From Silene latifolia (Eukaryota; Streptophyta; Magnoliopsida; Caryophyllales; Caryophyllaceae), in NCBI RefSeq assembly GCF_048544455.1, contig NC_133538.1, forward strand, positions 43,560,969 through 43,624,968: a stretch of DNA of 64,000 nt. Reading direction: 5' to 3'. The notes beneath the pieces were generated by a model. That model searched no databases, was not told the origin of the DNA, and worked only from the letters and a program-made list of their open reading frames with translations. This document shows, piece after piece, positions 19,946 through 31,700 of this stretch (positions within the stretch are counted from its first letter, which is position 1; every line of letters starts with the position of its first letter). The position numbers and the translations under genes were made by a program.

Positions 19946-22385
19946 CTAACCTTTGCGTTCATCAGAGGCATCATGGTACTCCTCTTCCTCCTCTGGCAAA
20001 CCTTCTTCGTCAGCTTCAGCCACAGAATGCATAGTATCATCGTCGTTCCCATCCTTCTCATCAGGATAACGAACCACAACAACGGGACAAACACAATGGC
20101 GAACACAATAATCACTTACACTTCCCAGCCTACCATTGCTTACTTTCTTTGAAGCACCAAAACCACGGCTTCCCATAATTACAGCATTAAATCCCAGCCT
20201 CTCCACCTCCAAACATAGCCTCTCCTTCATGTCGTGATCTTTAACAATATGAATCTTATATGGCACCTAGAAGAAGGCAGAGTAAATAAAATCAGCTCCC
20301 ACGGAATTTGGTTTGAATATAACAGGAAACACGAATTATTAGAAACAAAAATACCTATTATTTGACACTTTGACCATAGAGTAAATTCAAAAACTTAATC
20401 ACAGGATCAACAAACAACACTGAATTAAAATAAACCATTCACAAACATAAAAGATGTCAATCCTCCAACTCAATGGAGCTGATTTGCTGACTTGTATGAT
20501 AAGCAATCACGGGTTACTACTAACAGCTAAAGGCATCAAATGACAATACCTCCGGTGGTTTCTGAGGTCTGACTTTCTGTGAACTGGGAAAAGATGACAA
20601 GATATGTCCACGTTTAACCAGCCATGACTAAAACTTATCTTATACAAGCTGAAAATTTATACTGAAGCCATTTGCCAAAATCTTCCAAGATAATTCAGGC
20701 CGATACGATAGAAGATAAGAATTCAAACCATAATTCTGCAGAAAAAGAAATGATGCTCGAGAAAATGGCACTTTTTACAACCACTCTCCATTTTTCACCC
20801 ACTTGCATGAGAACATTATCAACAATCCACTATCTTATACTAATTCCAAACACATGCCTTGGAAATATTAATCAATCCATCTAAAACAAACATAACTTCG
20901 GCACTGTACCAGCAAACAGAAGCCAGCCCATAATGGTAAATTGGTAACCTCGACAGCCAACTCAGAAACATGATACCCAGAATTCACAGAGTACCGTAAA
21001 GTTTAACAGCAAAAGATACTAATATTCTAAGATAGAGTCCCCCAGTTTTCTAGTCACAACTTACAAGTCATTATCACATTTTGAGATACTCCCTTCTCTC
21101 AAAATAAATGAGCAACTATTCCAAAATATGTTCTCTTAGGAAATGTTAAGCTTCATAATTCTTCTCCCCTTAATTTTCTATAGATTGAAAGTAAAAGGCT
21201 TATCTCAAAACACGAAGAATGACTTGTGATAGTAAACTGAGGGTAAATCAGAAATACTTTCATAGCCTTGTTGGATTTGCAATTTTAAAACTAAATAAAA
21301 ACTACCACCTCCAGAAAAAATCTATGGCCAAATGCGATTAAATCTAAGTCATAGTATTAAATCTTGTTTCCAATCACAAAGACATTACCCCAGCCTAATA
21401 TCGCCAAATGCGGTCAATATCGCCTTTAATCATGGTAAAATGAGGTCCCACTAAACTCCAAAACCTTTATAACTCGGTTACTTATTAGTTTCGCAGCCGA
21501 TATTTAAAACTATGCACCTAACTAGTAGGCAGTCTGTTATCAAGTAACTTTGCACAATACACATACCGAAGACACCAACGTTGAAAATGACGAGGTTAAC
21601 CAATCCGTCCATTGCAAAAATCCATAATTTTCATTTTCAGAAGCTTAGGCAATACCAGGTAACAAAATCATACATTTGTTCAAACCCTAATAAATAATCA
21701 AAATCCAAATTCACAAACTTCAGCAAACTTATTACCTCATGGAACCACATTTCCCCTAACCCTAAAAACAAATACTCCCTCCGTCCTTTTTATCCATTGC
21801 AAGGGTATTTTAATTGAAGGTAAACAAATGATTGGGGCGGAATGACTAAATAGACAAACAGCAATTAGTCGCACAGGACAATCAACGACGAATAAATAAA
21901 CCGTAAATTAAAAATTAAAAATTAAAAAAAAAAACCTGAGCATCAATAAGAGGTTGAGCAAGATCAGCAGCCTTAGAAGTAGTAAAGGCATCAAAATCAT
22001 CCTCAAGCTTCTGATGAGACTCCTGCTCATTTCCGGCATCGGTGGCGGAAACATCAACACAACCCCAATCAGCACCATAAAGCACAGAAGTAGGCCTTAC
22101 ATGGAGAAGCACAACCGCATCACCAGGCCTAATATAATGAACGACAGCCCAATTAACAGCGAAAGCACTCTCGTCGCTAAGATCAACAGCAATAGCGATC
22201 TTTCTAGCGGCGCCGGCGGTGGGTGTGTCGACGGAGAATGCGCCCGTCGCGGTGGCGGTAGGTGTTGAGACGGTGACACGTGGGGTGGATGTGGTGGTGG
22301 TTGAGGAAGAGGATGTTGGTGGTTTGGTTCGGATTGGTGGGATTGGGAGTTCTGGGTCCTGCAGTTCTTGCTGATTGTTGCTCAT
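19946..22385 (-). CDS. Universal stress protein (UspA family), two exons
   Basis: Exon 1 is 22385-21936 (150 codons, ending ..PLIDAQ, donor CAG|gtttt). Exon 2 is 20266-19946 (acceptor ctag|GTGCCATATAAG). The 1669-nt intron is in phase 0 and the protein is 256 aa. Residues 1-58 are a Pro/Ser/Thr-rich tail. The USP fold then runs from RKIAIAVDLSDESAFAVNWAV to CPVVVVRYP, with a GSRGFG...GRLGSVSDYC nucleotide-site motif of the ATP-binding plant USP type. The C-terminus is acidic (PEEEEEYHDASDE). Plant members are soluble stress-related proteins, and the exact role here is unknown. The stop overlaps a good donor (AAAG|gttagt), so a last small exon (reading ..ERKAAA) may exist near 18114. Confidence 0.88.
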
Positions 22386-23035
22386 TTTTTTAGGGATTTG
22401 GGGATTTAGGGATTTGGAGGATTTGGGGTTTATTAGTTGACGAAAAAGGGAAGAGAATTGGATTTTATAAGATTATTAGGGTTAGTGGACTGGGCTATAT
22501 TTGGGGATTTTTTAAAAAAAAAAATGGTTGAAATGAGTTGTTGATTATAGCTGGGGGTTTGGTTATTGGGAAAGTGTGTGGGTAGAAGATGAATGGAAAT
22601 GAGGATGATAGATAGAGAGATTCTATGTTGGTGGGGCTGGTGATGCTAATTGCTAAGTCAAGTGTATTCAACAAGGTTGTATGAATTAGAATGAGACAAT
22701 CATGAGGTAGCATTCGAACACAATTGTGATATTTTGTGAATTGTTGGAAACAACAAAATGGGTTAATGTTGATAGATAATGAAGTGTCGTCGTGTTGATT
22801 ATTGGTCTCGAGTGATCTAGAGGATAATGAAGTGTGATGTGTTATTACTCATATTTGATTAGGAAAGACAATTTAATTTTTAGGTTGTTCAGTGAAAACT
22901 CTATTATTTATCGACAATGCATAAAAAAATATTAGGACTTGTGACCAATCTAAAGCCTAACACAATAGAATTTTAGTATGCTTATTACTTCTTTGATAAA
23001 GACAATGAAGTGTGATTTTTACACTTGGAAAAATT
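22386..23035. other. USP promoter and 5' region
   Basis: No coding frame is supported. The first 150 bp upstream of the USP ATG (minus strand) are A/C-rich leader-like sequence; the remainder is AT-rich without a clear TATA assignment. Confidence 0.35.
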
Positions 23036-23039
23036 TTAA

Positions 23040-23196
23040 TCCTTGGTTACGAGTTACGACAGGGTTCGATTCCTGACTCTTGCAAATGAAAAAATCAAAT
23101 TTGGAAGTGATCAACCCATTAAAAATTGTCTTCAGTATCCCGAAATATAGTGCCCTAGCTGTCGGTAGGGGATATTGTTGATCAACACCAAAAAAA
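23040..23196 (+). mobile_element. SINE, 5'-truncated, same family as 11566
   Basis: Matches the SINE at 11566 from the B-box (AGGGTTCGATTCCTGACTCTTG) through AATGAAAAA.TCAAA, GTCAACCCATTAAA-like and GTCGGTAGG blocks to the ACACC plus A-run. The tRNA-like head before the B-box is mostly missing. Confidence 0.7.
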
Positions 23197-23202
23197 AAAA
23201 CA

Positions 23203-23400
23203 CAAATTCTTATTTCAGACCGCCATATCTGTCTGAAATGGTCAGACGGATATCATTTCCTCTCACAAAAAACTCATTTAGGGTGTGAATGAAAAGCACA
23301 TGGGGGTGTCCCACCACCCATGTGTTTCTCACTTATGAGAGTTCTTATTGCGGTCTAAAATAAGGCGGTCTGAAGCAAGACGGACTGAAAAAAAAAATTG
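23203..23400. repeat. Dispersed GACGG repeat, copy 3
   Basis: Starts CACAAATTCTTATTTCAGACCG directly after the SINE A-tail, has GGTCAGACGGATATCATTTCC and a CACATGGGGGTGTCCCACC core, and ends with an inverted GCGGTCTAAAATAAGGCGGTCTG block. Imperfect terminal inverted repeats suggest a MITE. Confidence 0.55.
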
Positions 23401-23465
23401 TGTAATACGAACTACGAAGTAGTCCACTTGTTACTCCTTTAGTTAAAAGAAAAACAAAAAATGAG

Positions 23466-23545
23466 TTAGGTTAAGTGGTAAGAGTCTCTTACCTCAATTT
23501 CAATTTTCACCTGCGACATAATGCGCTCATTTAAACCTAAAAAAA
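23466..23545 (+). mobile_element. SINE-like fragment
   Basis: A tRNA-like A-box (GGTTAAGTGGTAAGAG) is followed by a degenerate B-box region and an A-rich end at about 23538-23547. Low information. Confidence 0.35.
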
Positions 23546-23549
23546 AATG

Positions 23550-24013
23550 GGTAAAAGAGTGATTTTGATTTTGATTCTGCTAGTGATAATGCTAAGCTTA
23601 GTTATTATGTTAGAATTTGGATGTATATGGGCTCAGAGAGTTCTGAACATTTTGTAATTGCATCATCTTTCAGCGCTGCAAAAAACAATCATTGATTCTC
23701 CTGATATTCTTTCCCTTCTAATTCTTCATCAAAATGTAGTACAAAGTATTTTCATTGGTAAAGGAAAACGACTGAAGGGAGTAAGCTTTTAAATGACTAA
23801 CAACGAATGTTGCACCAAAAAAAAAATGACTAACAATGAATGTGGTCTCGTATAGTCGAGTTGTTACTTGGGTAGATACATGGAACATACAATGGGTCAA
23901 GCCTTCAATCTTTCCAATGTTTATATTTTGCTCCATTTGGTGTGACTTGGCAGTGCCTCTATATTTAGAGCAAAATTGGCCTACAATCCACATTAATACT
24001 GAACGAATCTCAT
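23550..24013 (-). other. TRM5 3' flank
   Basis: Probable 3' UTR of the TRM5 gene (minus strand) plus AT-rich spacer. No other feature was recognised. Confidence 0.35.
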
Positions 24014-24498
24014 TTACGTATCATGAATACTATCCTTGCTAAAAGCCACCTTCCTAGGGAGTACAAATGAAGCACACAACATCAACTTTCTTGGTGCAAC
24101 TCGGCGAACATGACGCATCTCGACAGAAAAAGCCGCCTCTCCTAAAGCAACTCTTACTCTCTGCATCAACATGTCACACAGAAAGAACGCAAAGATAATA
24201 GGATTAGCATTTAGCAAGGCCACACAATCACAGAAATGGAAGCATGCAGGATGCACATGTTATCATGCTCAGGAAACTTCTTTTAACATAGACATGAAAA
24301 TCATGATTACTTTCATATGCTGGTGATAGTGTCAAACCTCGTGGAAATCAAATTCTGGGTCTTCAGCACTTGAAAACCTGTAAACGTGGATTGTCGGAAA
24401 GGTCAATTTTCTGTCACTTGGCTTGTTCTCGAATATGCCCCGAAATGCACCTGCAAAGTTCAAATTGAGAAAAAACGTGTTCTAGTTTGAGAGCTTAT

Positions 24499-24534
<36 letters not shown>

Positions 24535-25727
24535 TCAGAGCCTTAATCCCAAAATGATTTGGGGTCGGCTGACATGAATCATCCTTTAGAACTGTCCATG
24601 GGTGAACGCACACCTCAAAATGCGAATAGAACAGGGAAAATGAAAAACAAAAGGAAGAGCGGAAATGTAATGCAAAGTCAAGGTAAACTTACGGATTTTA
24701 AAATCGAATTCCGGATTTCTTTTATAAAAAATTAAAATTTAAATCGAGAGAAAAGATTAAAACGCTTTTGAAAACCGAAATAGAATTAAGGATCCGAAAT
24801 GCCTTAAAAGTAAACCAAGTAAAATATATAAGAAAGTAGTTGGTAAAAAAGTGTAATAAAGGAGAGAAGAACAAATAATTAAATTTGTAAATTAAATAAA
24901 AAACACTAAATATGTCAGAAAAAAATACTAAAAATCCACATGTATCCTTTCCCTCCATTGTGCCCTCTCCGTCACCATACTCTCCTCAAGCCCCAGAAAT
25001 CTCATATCATGCTCTATCACTCTCAACCATGTCTGTCTCGGTCTTCCTCGACCTCTAGGGACCTTTTCTGTTCTCCAAGTCTCCGGTCTCCTTACTGGTA
25101 CGTCCATAGGTCTCCTTCTCACATGGCCAAACCATCTTAGTCGGTTTTCCATCATCGTGTCCTCTATTGGCGCCACTTTTACCTTTTCCCGAATCACCTC
25201 ATTCCTTAATCGATCTTTCCTTGTATGTCCGCACATCCACCTCAGCATACGCATCTCCGCCACACTCATCTTTTGAATGTGACAATGTTTCACGGCCCAA
25301 CACTCGGAACCGTAAAGTAAGGCAGGCCTAATTGCCGTGCGATAAAATTTTCCCTTTAATCTTTGGGGCATATCTTTATCGCATAAAAACCCTGAAGCAC
25401 TCTTCCATTTCAACCATCCCGCTTTAATTCTGTGAGCCACATCTCCGTTTAACTCCCCATCTTTTTGAATAATAGATCCTAGATATCTGAAGAAATCTGA
25501 CCCCTCAACAACATTCCCATCGAAAATAATACTACCCGCCTCTGTCGATCTCAACCCCGCCACTTTAGTGAACTGACACCTCAAATACTCAGTCTTACTC
25601 CTGCCCAGCCTAAACCCACGAGTCTCTAAAGTCTGCCTCCACAATTCCAACTTTCTCTCCACCCCCTCTTTTGTCTCATCAATCAACACAATATCATCAG
25701 CAAACATCATACACCAAGGGTATATAC

Positions 25728-25771
<44 letters not shown>

Positions 25772-28700
25772 GACGCTTTTGGAAAAACGATGGTTCCTCG
25801 CCTTACGAATAAAAATGACACAAGTAGTAAAACTAATAGTCACATCATATGTCCGCTCCAAAGTAAACTACAGTGTTGTTACAACTGCTAACTTTGCTTA
25901 ACTTTTGCTCATAAGTTTCTGTGTTCCACAAGATAGTACTGAAAGTAGAAACACAACTTCCATGGCAGTCCCTATGTTCGTGGAGCACTTGAGTCTAAGA
26001 GAACAGGGATCAAGGATTGTAGGGTAGAGCTGCAAAAAATTTAAAAAAGAACTACTGAACATTAATATTGTCCTTATTTGACTTTGGTGGTCAAACTATG
26101 TCACCCTACAAATATTTTCTCATATTTCACAACATTATAGAGATGATAAAACCGCTTTTTAATAAATTACGCATTGCAGATATCTCATTTTTCTTCTCTT
26201 GATGTATTTGGAAGAATTAATTGTCAAAGTAGACACGGATTAGCCACCAAAGTCAAACAATGGCAACAATAAATTTAGGATGGAGACAGAGAGATTTGGA
26301 GTGGAGGTAGTAACTCGTAGCTACAAAAACATTTAGTACTCAGTAACTAATTACTGGGTACAAAATATCCCGTATAAAAAGATGCAACAGTTTCTATTCC
26401 AAATACCTTAAACTCTAAAGTTTGCTACACATTCCTTACAAGTGTGAATAATTGTGTGATAGACGGTTACTATTGAAACAGTAAGGAGGATACAATGATA
26501 CATTACTAAAGGGATGTTTGGTTGAGGGTCTCAAGAAATGGAAAGGGTCTAAGGGAAAACCTAATAATTATTCCCTTTGTTAGTGTTTGTTTCATCCCTT
26601 CAATGAAACCCTCTACCCTTTTTCCTTATTTGCTAACCCCCGCATTCATCTACACTTTCATTACCCAATCCAACACAAGATTGCCAACGAATCCCACCTG
26701 ACCATCTAGCCACCGAACCTCACCTGACACGACTTGACCAGAAACGACTCAACAAACCACCGAACCTCACCTGACCACCCGAACCCCACCTAGTCACCTG
26801 ACCACTGAACCTCACCTAATACCTAGCCACCACGGAACCCCATCTGACCGTCTAACCAACAAACCCCACTCCCTAAACGCCTGACTGCCTGACTGAGCCA
26901 GCTAGCCACTGACTCATCCAACAACTTTACTCCAGCTGACACAACCACCTACACCGCTAAACGCCTGACTGAGCCACCTACCCACTGACTCACCCTGTCA
27001 CCCAACCACTTAACCCCACCTGACCTCACCACTTAGCCATCCAAAGCTACCTAATCACTAAACCCCACTTGACCCAAAAACCTGACCACTTAACCCGAGC
27101 CACCTAGCCACCGACTAATCCTAATCATACAGTTTGATATTTTTGAAAACCAAAGAGTCGCCAAAGGAATCGAGGGGTATATCATTACCTTTCTAAATCA
27201 GAACCAAACAGGCGTCTTGATTCTTTTCCATAACCCTTATGCGAACCAAACTCCCCGTAATGGTTTAGAAACAGATATCTTTCAACGGTTCCAACTTGAA
27301 AGATTCTATCCGGGTGGAAAGTCCATCTTTCGTCAGACAATTACATGAACTAAGGTTTCAGTTACCAAAAAATCTAAATTCTATTGTCATAAGCCATAAC
27401 CTCTGTTGCTCAGACACAGGTATGGGTGTCGGATCCTGATACGGATGTGAGTGTCGGGTAATCCACGATGAGAAATTTAAGGGAAAACCATAATTTCTCA
27501 AAATAAAGCTGCACTTCGGTCATTTTCTACAGTACTTGCTTTGTTTTGGCAAGTGAGTAAAGAAGACGAAATGGAAAAGATGACTCATAACAAGCACAAG
27601 TCAAGTAAAAGGTAAGTTCAGATTCCAGAAAACAGACCTAGAAATTCCACAGCATCATTTGGCAAATTCATTACAACTTGTGTGATGGAGTGAGCGTTAT
27701 TGTTTGAGAAAACAGTTTCAATAAATCTTCTCCCATCCATGTTATATACCTAAAACCAAAAGTAAAATGAGTGAAGGTTAGCAACAGTACTTTCCATCTG
27801 ATTAAACTCGAGTGTCATCTGACTGTTACAAATTTTCGCCCTTTATATAAACGCAATCTTTAGCTTGCATCAACAACTCCCCCATGAATCTATATGACTA
27901 TAGAACAAGACTGCCAACAGATGCCAAATAAGCATGGGCATGGTAAGAAGCTCCTAGAGTCATTCATTCTCAATCCTATATACTCCGTACTTTCCACCAA
28001 GGTTGCCAAGTCCAATATCAATATGTAACATCCAATAAGCCATGTGTACTTTATCGAGTATCTGACCATAGATTTTAAGCAAACGCCCTAATATAAATAC
28101 AAGCAAACCCGTTCGCAACTTATTGGGGGTTGAGAAACTTCAGTAACCTTGATTTTCACAGATCTAGCATGAAGTTTCCTTCAACTTTATCTAGCATTAG
28201 ATACTTATGAACTAACACATCCATTGTAGAAGTACAGTATACAACCTGGCAAGGACTCACCACAACAAGTGAATTAGACCATTCTTGGATGAAAGAAATG
28301 TAAAACCTACTCTTTCAATATCAGCTCCTTGTTTTTTGTTTCCATAATATTTTTGCCAGGGGTGAAGAGAAACAGGTAGATCAAGGGAATTAACACAAGC
28401 TAAACTGGCAGACACTACAGCAAGTGTTCAAAGAAAGTGGATGGTATGTCAGAAGTTGAGACCGTATACCTTTATCTTACTCCCAAGCTTGTTCAGGACA
28501 CAATTTCTTTCGAGATAATCAACAGCATTTGGATTCAAATCATTAGCGTAGACACCTTTCACTTTCTTTGCTGCAGATATAGCAATTGGACCAACTCCAG
28601 AGAAAACATCACCTGTAATTTTTGGGACAAGAAAGTTAAATTACTTTAATTTTGGGGTCCAGTCCATAAAGCACGCATGTAAAACATATTTTATAGCCTA

Positions 28701-31700
28701 AGAACGCAGACCAGTATAATAAAAGATAAAACATCCACCCACAAACATGGCATGCACATGAATTTGTTGTGGCGTGCTGCCTTGTATTTTATGTCGCGTG
28801 AGCAACAAACTAAATATAGATTTCTTTGTCGGACTTTTTTTTCAAAGATTTACTCACTCGCCAGCGAAAAAAGTAATCCCTCTGGCAATTTGACCCTTAT
28901 AGCACATGCCTCGTGAGTCGTGACCTCCCCCCTCCCTCTTATGAATTTCTCTTTACCACTTACCTAATACTCCTTTATGTCCGCCTTGGAAAATGTCCAT
29001 TTTCTAATCCCTTTGTCCGAAGTTCCATCTTTTTCACTCAATTTCGTTATCAAACTCATCTTTTCTTTTAACCCAGAAGATAAAGAACCCTACTTTTGTA
29101 ACTAAAGTGGCGTGCATAAATATTTAGAAAAACTAATCTACTCGATCTCAAAAACTGAGGGAGGACAAGAATCGTGTTTTTTAGCGGAAACTATTTTTGC
29201 AGTGGTGTTTGGCAAAATAAGGTCTTATAAGATAGTGCCACAGTCACATAAAAAAAAATATTAAATACTCCCTCCTATTCACTCATTTCTTCCCCCTTCT
29301 ATTTTGCACAAGAATTAAGGAAATGATTTTGGACCACACAAACCACTATATTCCACTCTACCCCACATATAACTGAATTTGGACCACACAAAAATTTCCA
29401 AAAAAAGGAAAGAGGGAAGAAAATCTGACTAGCATAAATAAGAAAAGAGGGAAGAAATGAGTGAATAGGAGGGAGTTGTTGTTTGCAATAGATTTATTAT
29501 TATATAGAGCCTACAAACTTCTAAGAACATAAAGTATCACATCCGTGAAAATCAAATTTAGGAAATATATACTGAAGTCATAAAAAAATGCACTTAACGT
29601 ACTCTGCATCTCGCCCTATCAAGGAATCTTGGAGAGCTGATTATTCCTACTTCCTCCACCCCAAGACGATTGCTCACCTTTCCAATTTGGTTTGACATAG
29701 AATACATAAATCAATTACCCTGTACTATATTTGTAGGTTTAAATGATGAATTTTCTTAATTTCACAACACTTCCCCGGAACAAAAGGCAACCCATAACAA
29801 AAGTTGCACTGATAACTTTGTCATTTTACCCTCTACCAAACCAAGCTAATAATTTCAGTAAACCATGAATCGCTTATAGCTGCCACTGCAAAGTATTCCC
29901 TTTTAATATAAAGCAGAGATTTATAAGGATTTCTACTCTCAATCAATAGACTCTGTTTGTAAATATGTAAGAAGAAATATGCGGGTGATGATTTAAGTTT
30001 TTAGGATAGAAGTTATGTTGAAAGATACTCCCAGACACCACGTGACAGCAATATAATACATAATCTAGAAAGCTACCCATTTTTCAGGAATTAGAGGCTT
30101 AGAGCTAGCACATTATTACAGACACAATATTGTAATGATCATGACCAATATGAAGTGTACATACATAGCACATCACTACTAGTAAAGGAATTTACGAGCC
30201 TCTGTCTTTCAGTAGCTAACCTTGAATTCCAATACCTGCATTCAGTTCAAAGAAAACAGAAAATAGACTAATGCCTTTACTATTAAGAAACCAACATATG
30301 AAGGGGTCCTAGAACACATATCAGTCCAATGTCCATCACTGACAGAAGTAATTATTCACACTGAAATACCTAAATCAAAAGTGTCATGTGCAGATGTATG
30401 GCAAAGCAAAATGCTTACACGGTGGCAAGGTCAAGTTGGAAACGCAAGCCATTCTCGATGACAGTTGTAGCAAGGGAATGATTTCCAGCTAGGACCTCCA
30501 GCTGCATTGTTCTGTAGTGATTACTGATAGCTTCAATTTTATTCACAACTGTTTGAATTTTTGGTTTATTTTTGTCAAGGACCACCTGAAACCAAACGCT
30601 ACTTCTCATTCTGCCGATTACTTGAAAAATCAAGGAAAAATAAAATTAGATCCCACAAGTCACCTTTGCAATAGCTCTTTTGAATGGTAAGTGTTCATCT
30701 TTTAAGTTCAGGTGTGCAACATGCCCAACACTTTCAAAAGCAGAAAGAATAATCATGTCTTTTGGCAACAATGCTGATAAAATCTGAGGGAGCAGCAAAA
30801 AAATAAAAAAAAATAAAAAAAAAAAAAAAAGAACTTCCATTCAGTTAAAAAAATCAATAATAACCTGAAACATATCACATCACTGCAAGAGTACATAATA
30901 TAAAGTGTCAGCAGTGTCACCCAAAAGGCCAACAACAACAAGGGCTCGCACAAATTGCAGGGTCAGGGGTTGTCGAATGTAAGCAGCCTTACCCTTGTAG
31001 CAACACAAAGAAGTAGAAATTGACCGAAAATGAAGATTGCGTCAAAATCTACGTCGAATGACGGCTACTTTGCATAATCTCGTGAGTCATTTTGCTTTAC
31101 TGCATTATAATCCAGAACCAAAGAATAATGAGTCTTTGGCTACAACTGAGATCATGGGATAAAAATCCTCGTACTCAAATTTCAACAAGCCACCACTTTC
31201 AGAGGATTCATTTTTACATTTCTCCTTTTGCTTACCCTTGCAGTTACTTGGTCTGGGACCTTCCAGTGGAACTATATGAGCCAATGCCCCGTAAGAAAGA
31301 GAGATAGTGTTCATGACACATAAGCATAGCACCAAAATAAATATGACAAAGAGAACACTATGAACCACACACAATAGAGAAGATACATGCACACATACCT
31401 CATCACCTGGCCAGTAATCATAAAACAAGGTCAGGTTACACCTAACAAGCTCGAAACATGACTTTAAATCTTCATTAGAACAATCATTTAGGAGTGCCTG
31501 TAGAATACAATAAAAATGTTAGGGAAATGGAAAGTTATACAGCTTGATATGGACATTCAAACTAATCATGCTAGTATGTTACTTTCATTTGCATACAAGT
31601 ATTAACACATTAATAACCAAAAATATCTCTGAACTGTAAGGGTGATAATGAGACGACAAAGCTCGTAAGCGACTCGTCGGCTCGGTCAAAGATCGTCAAA

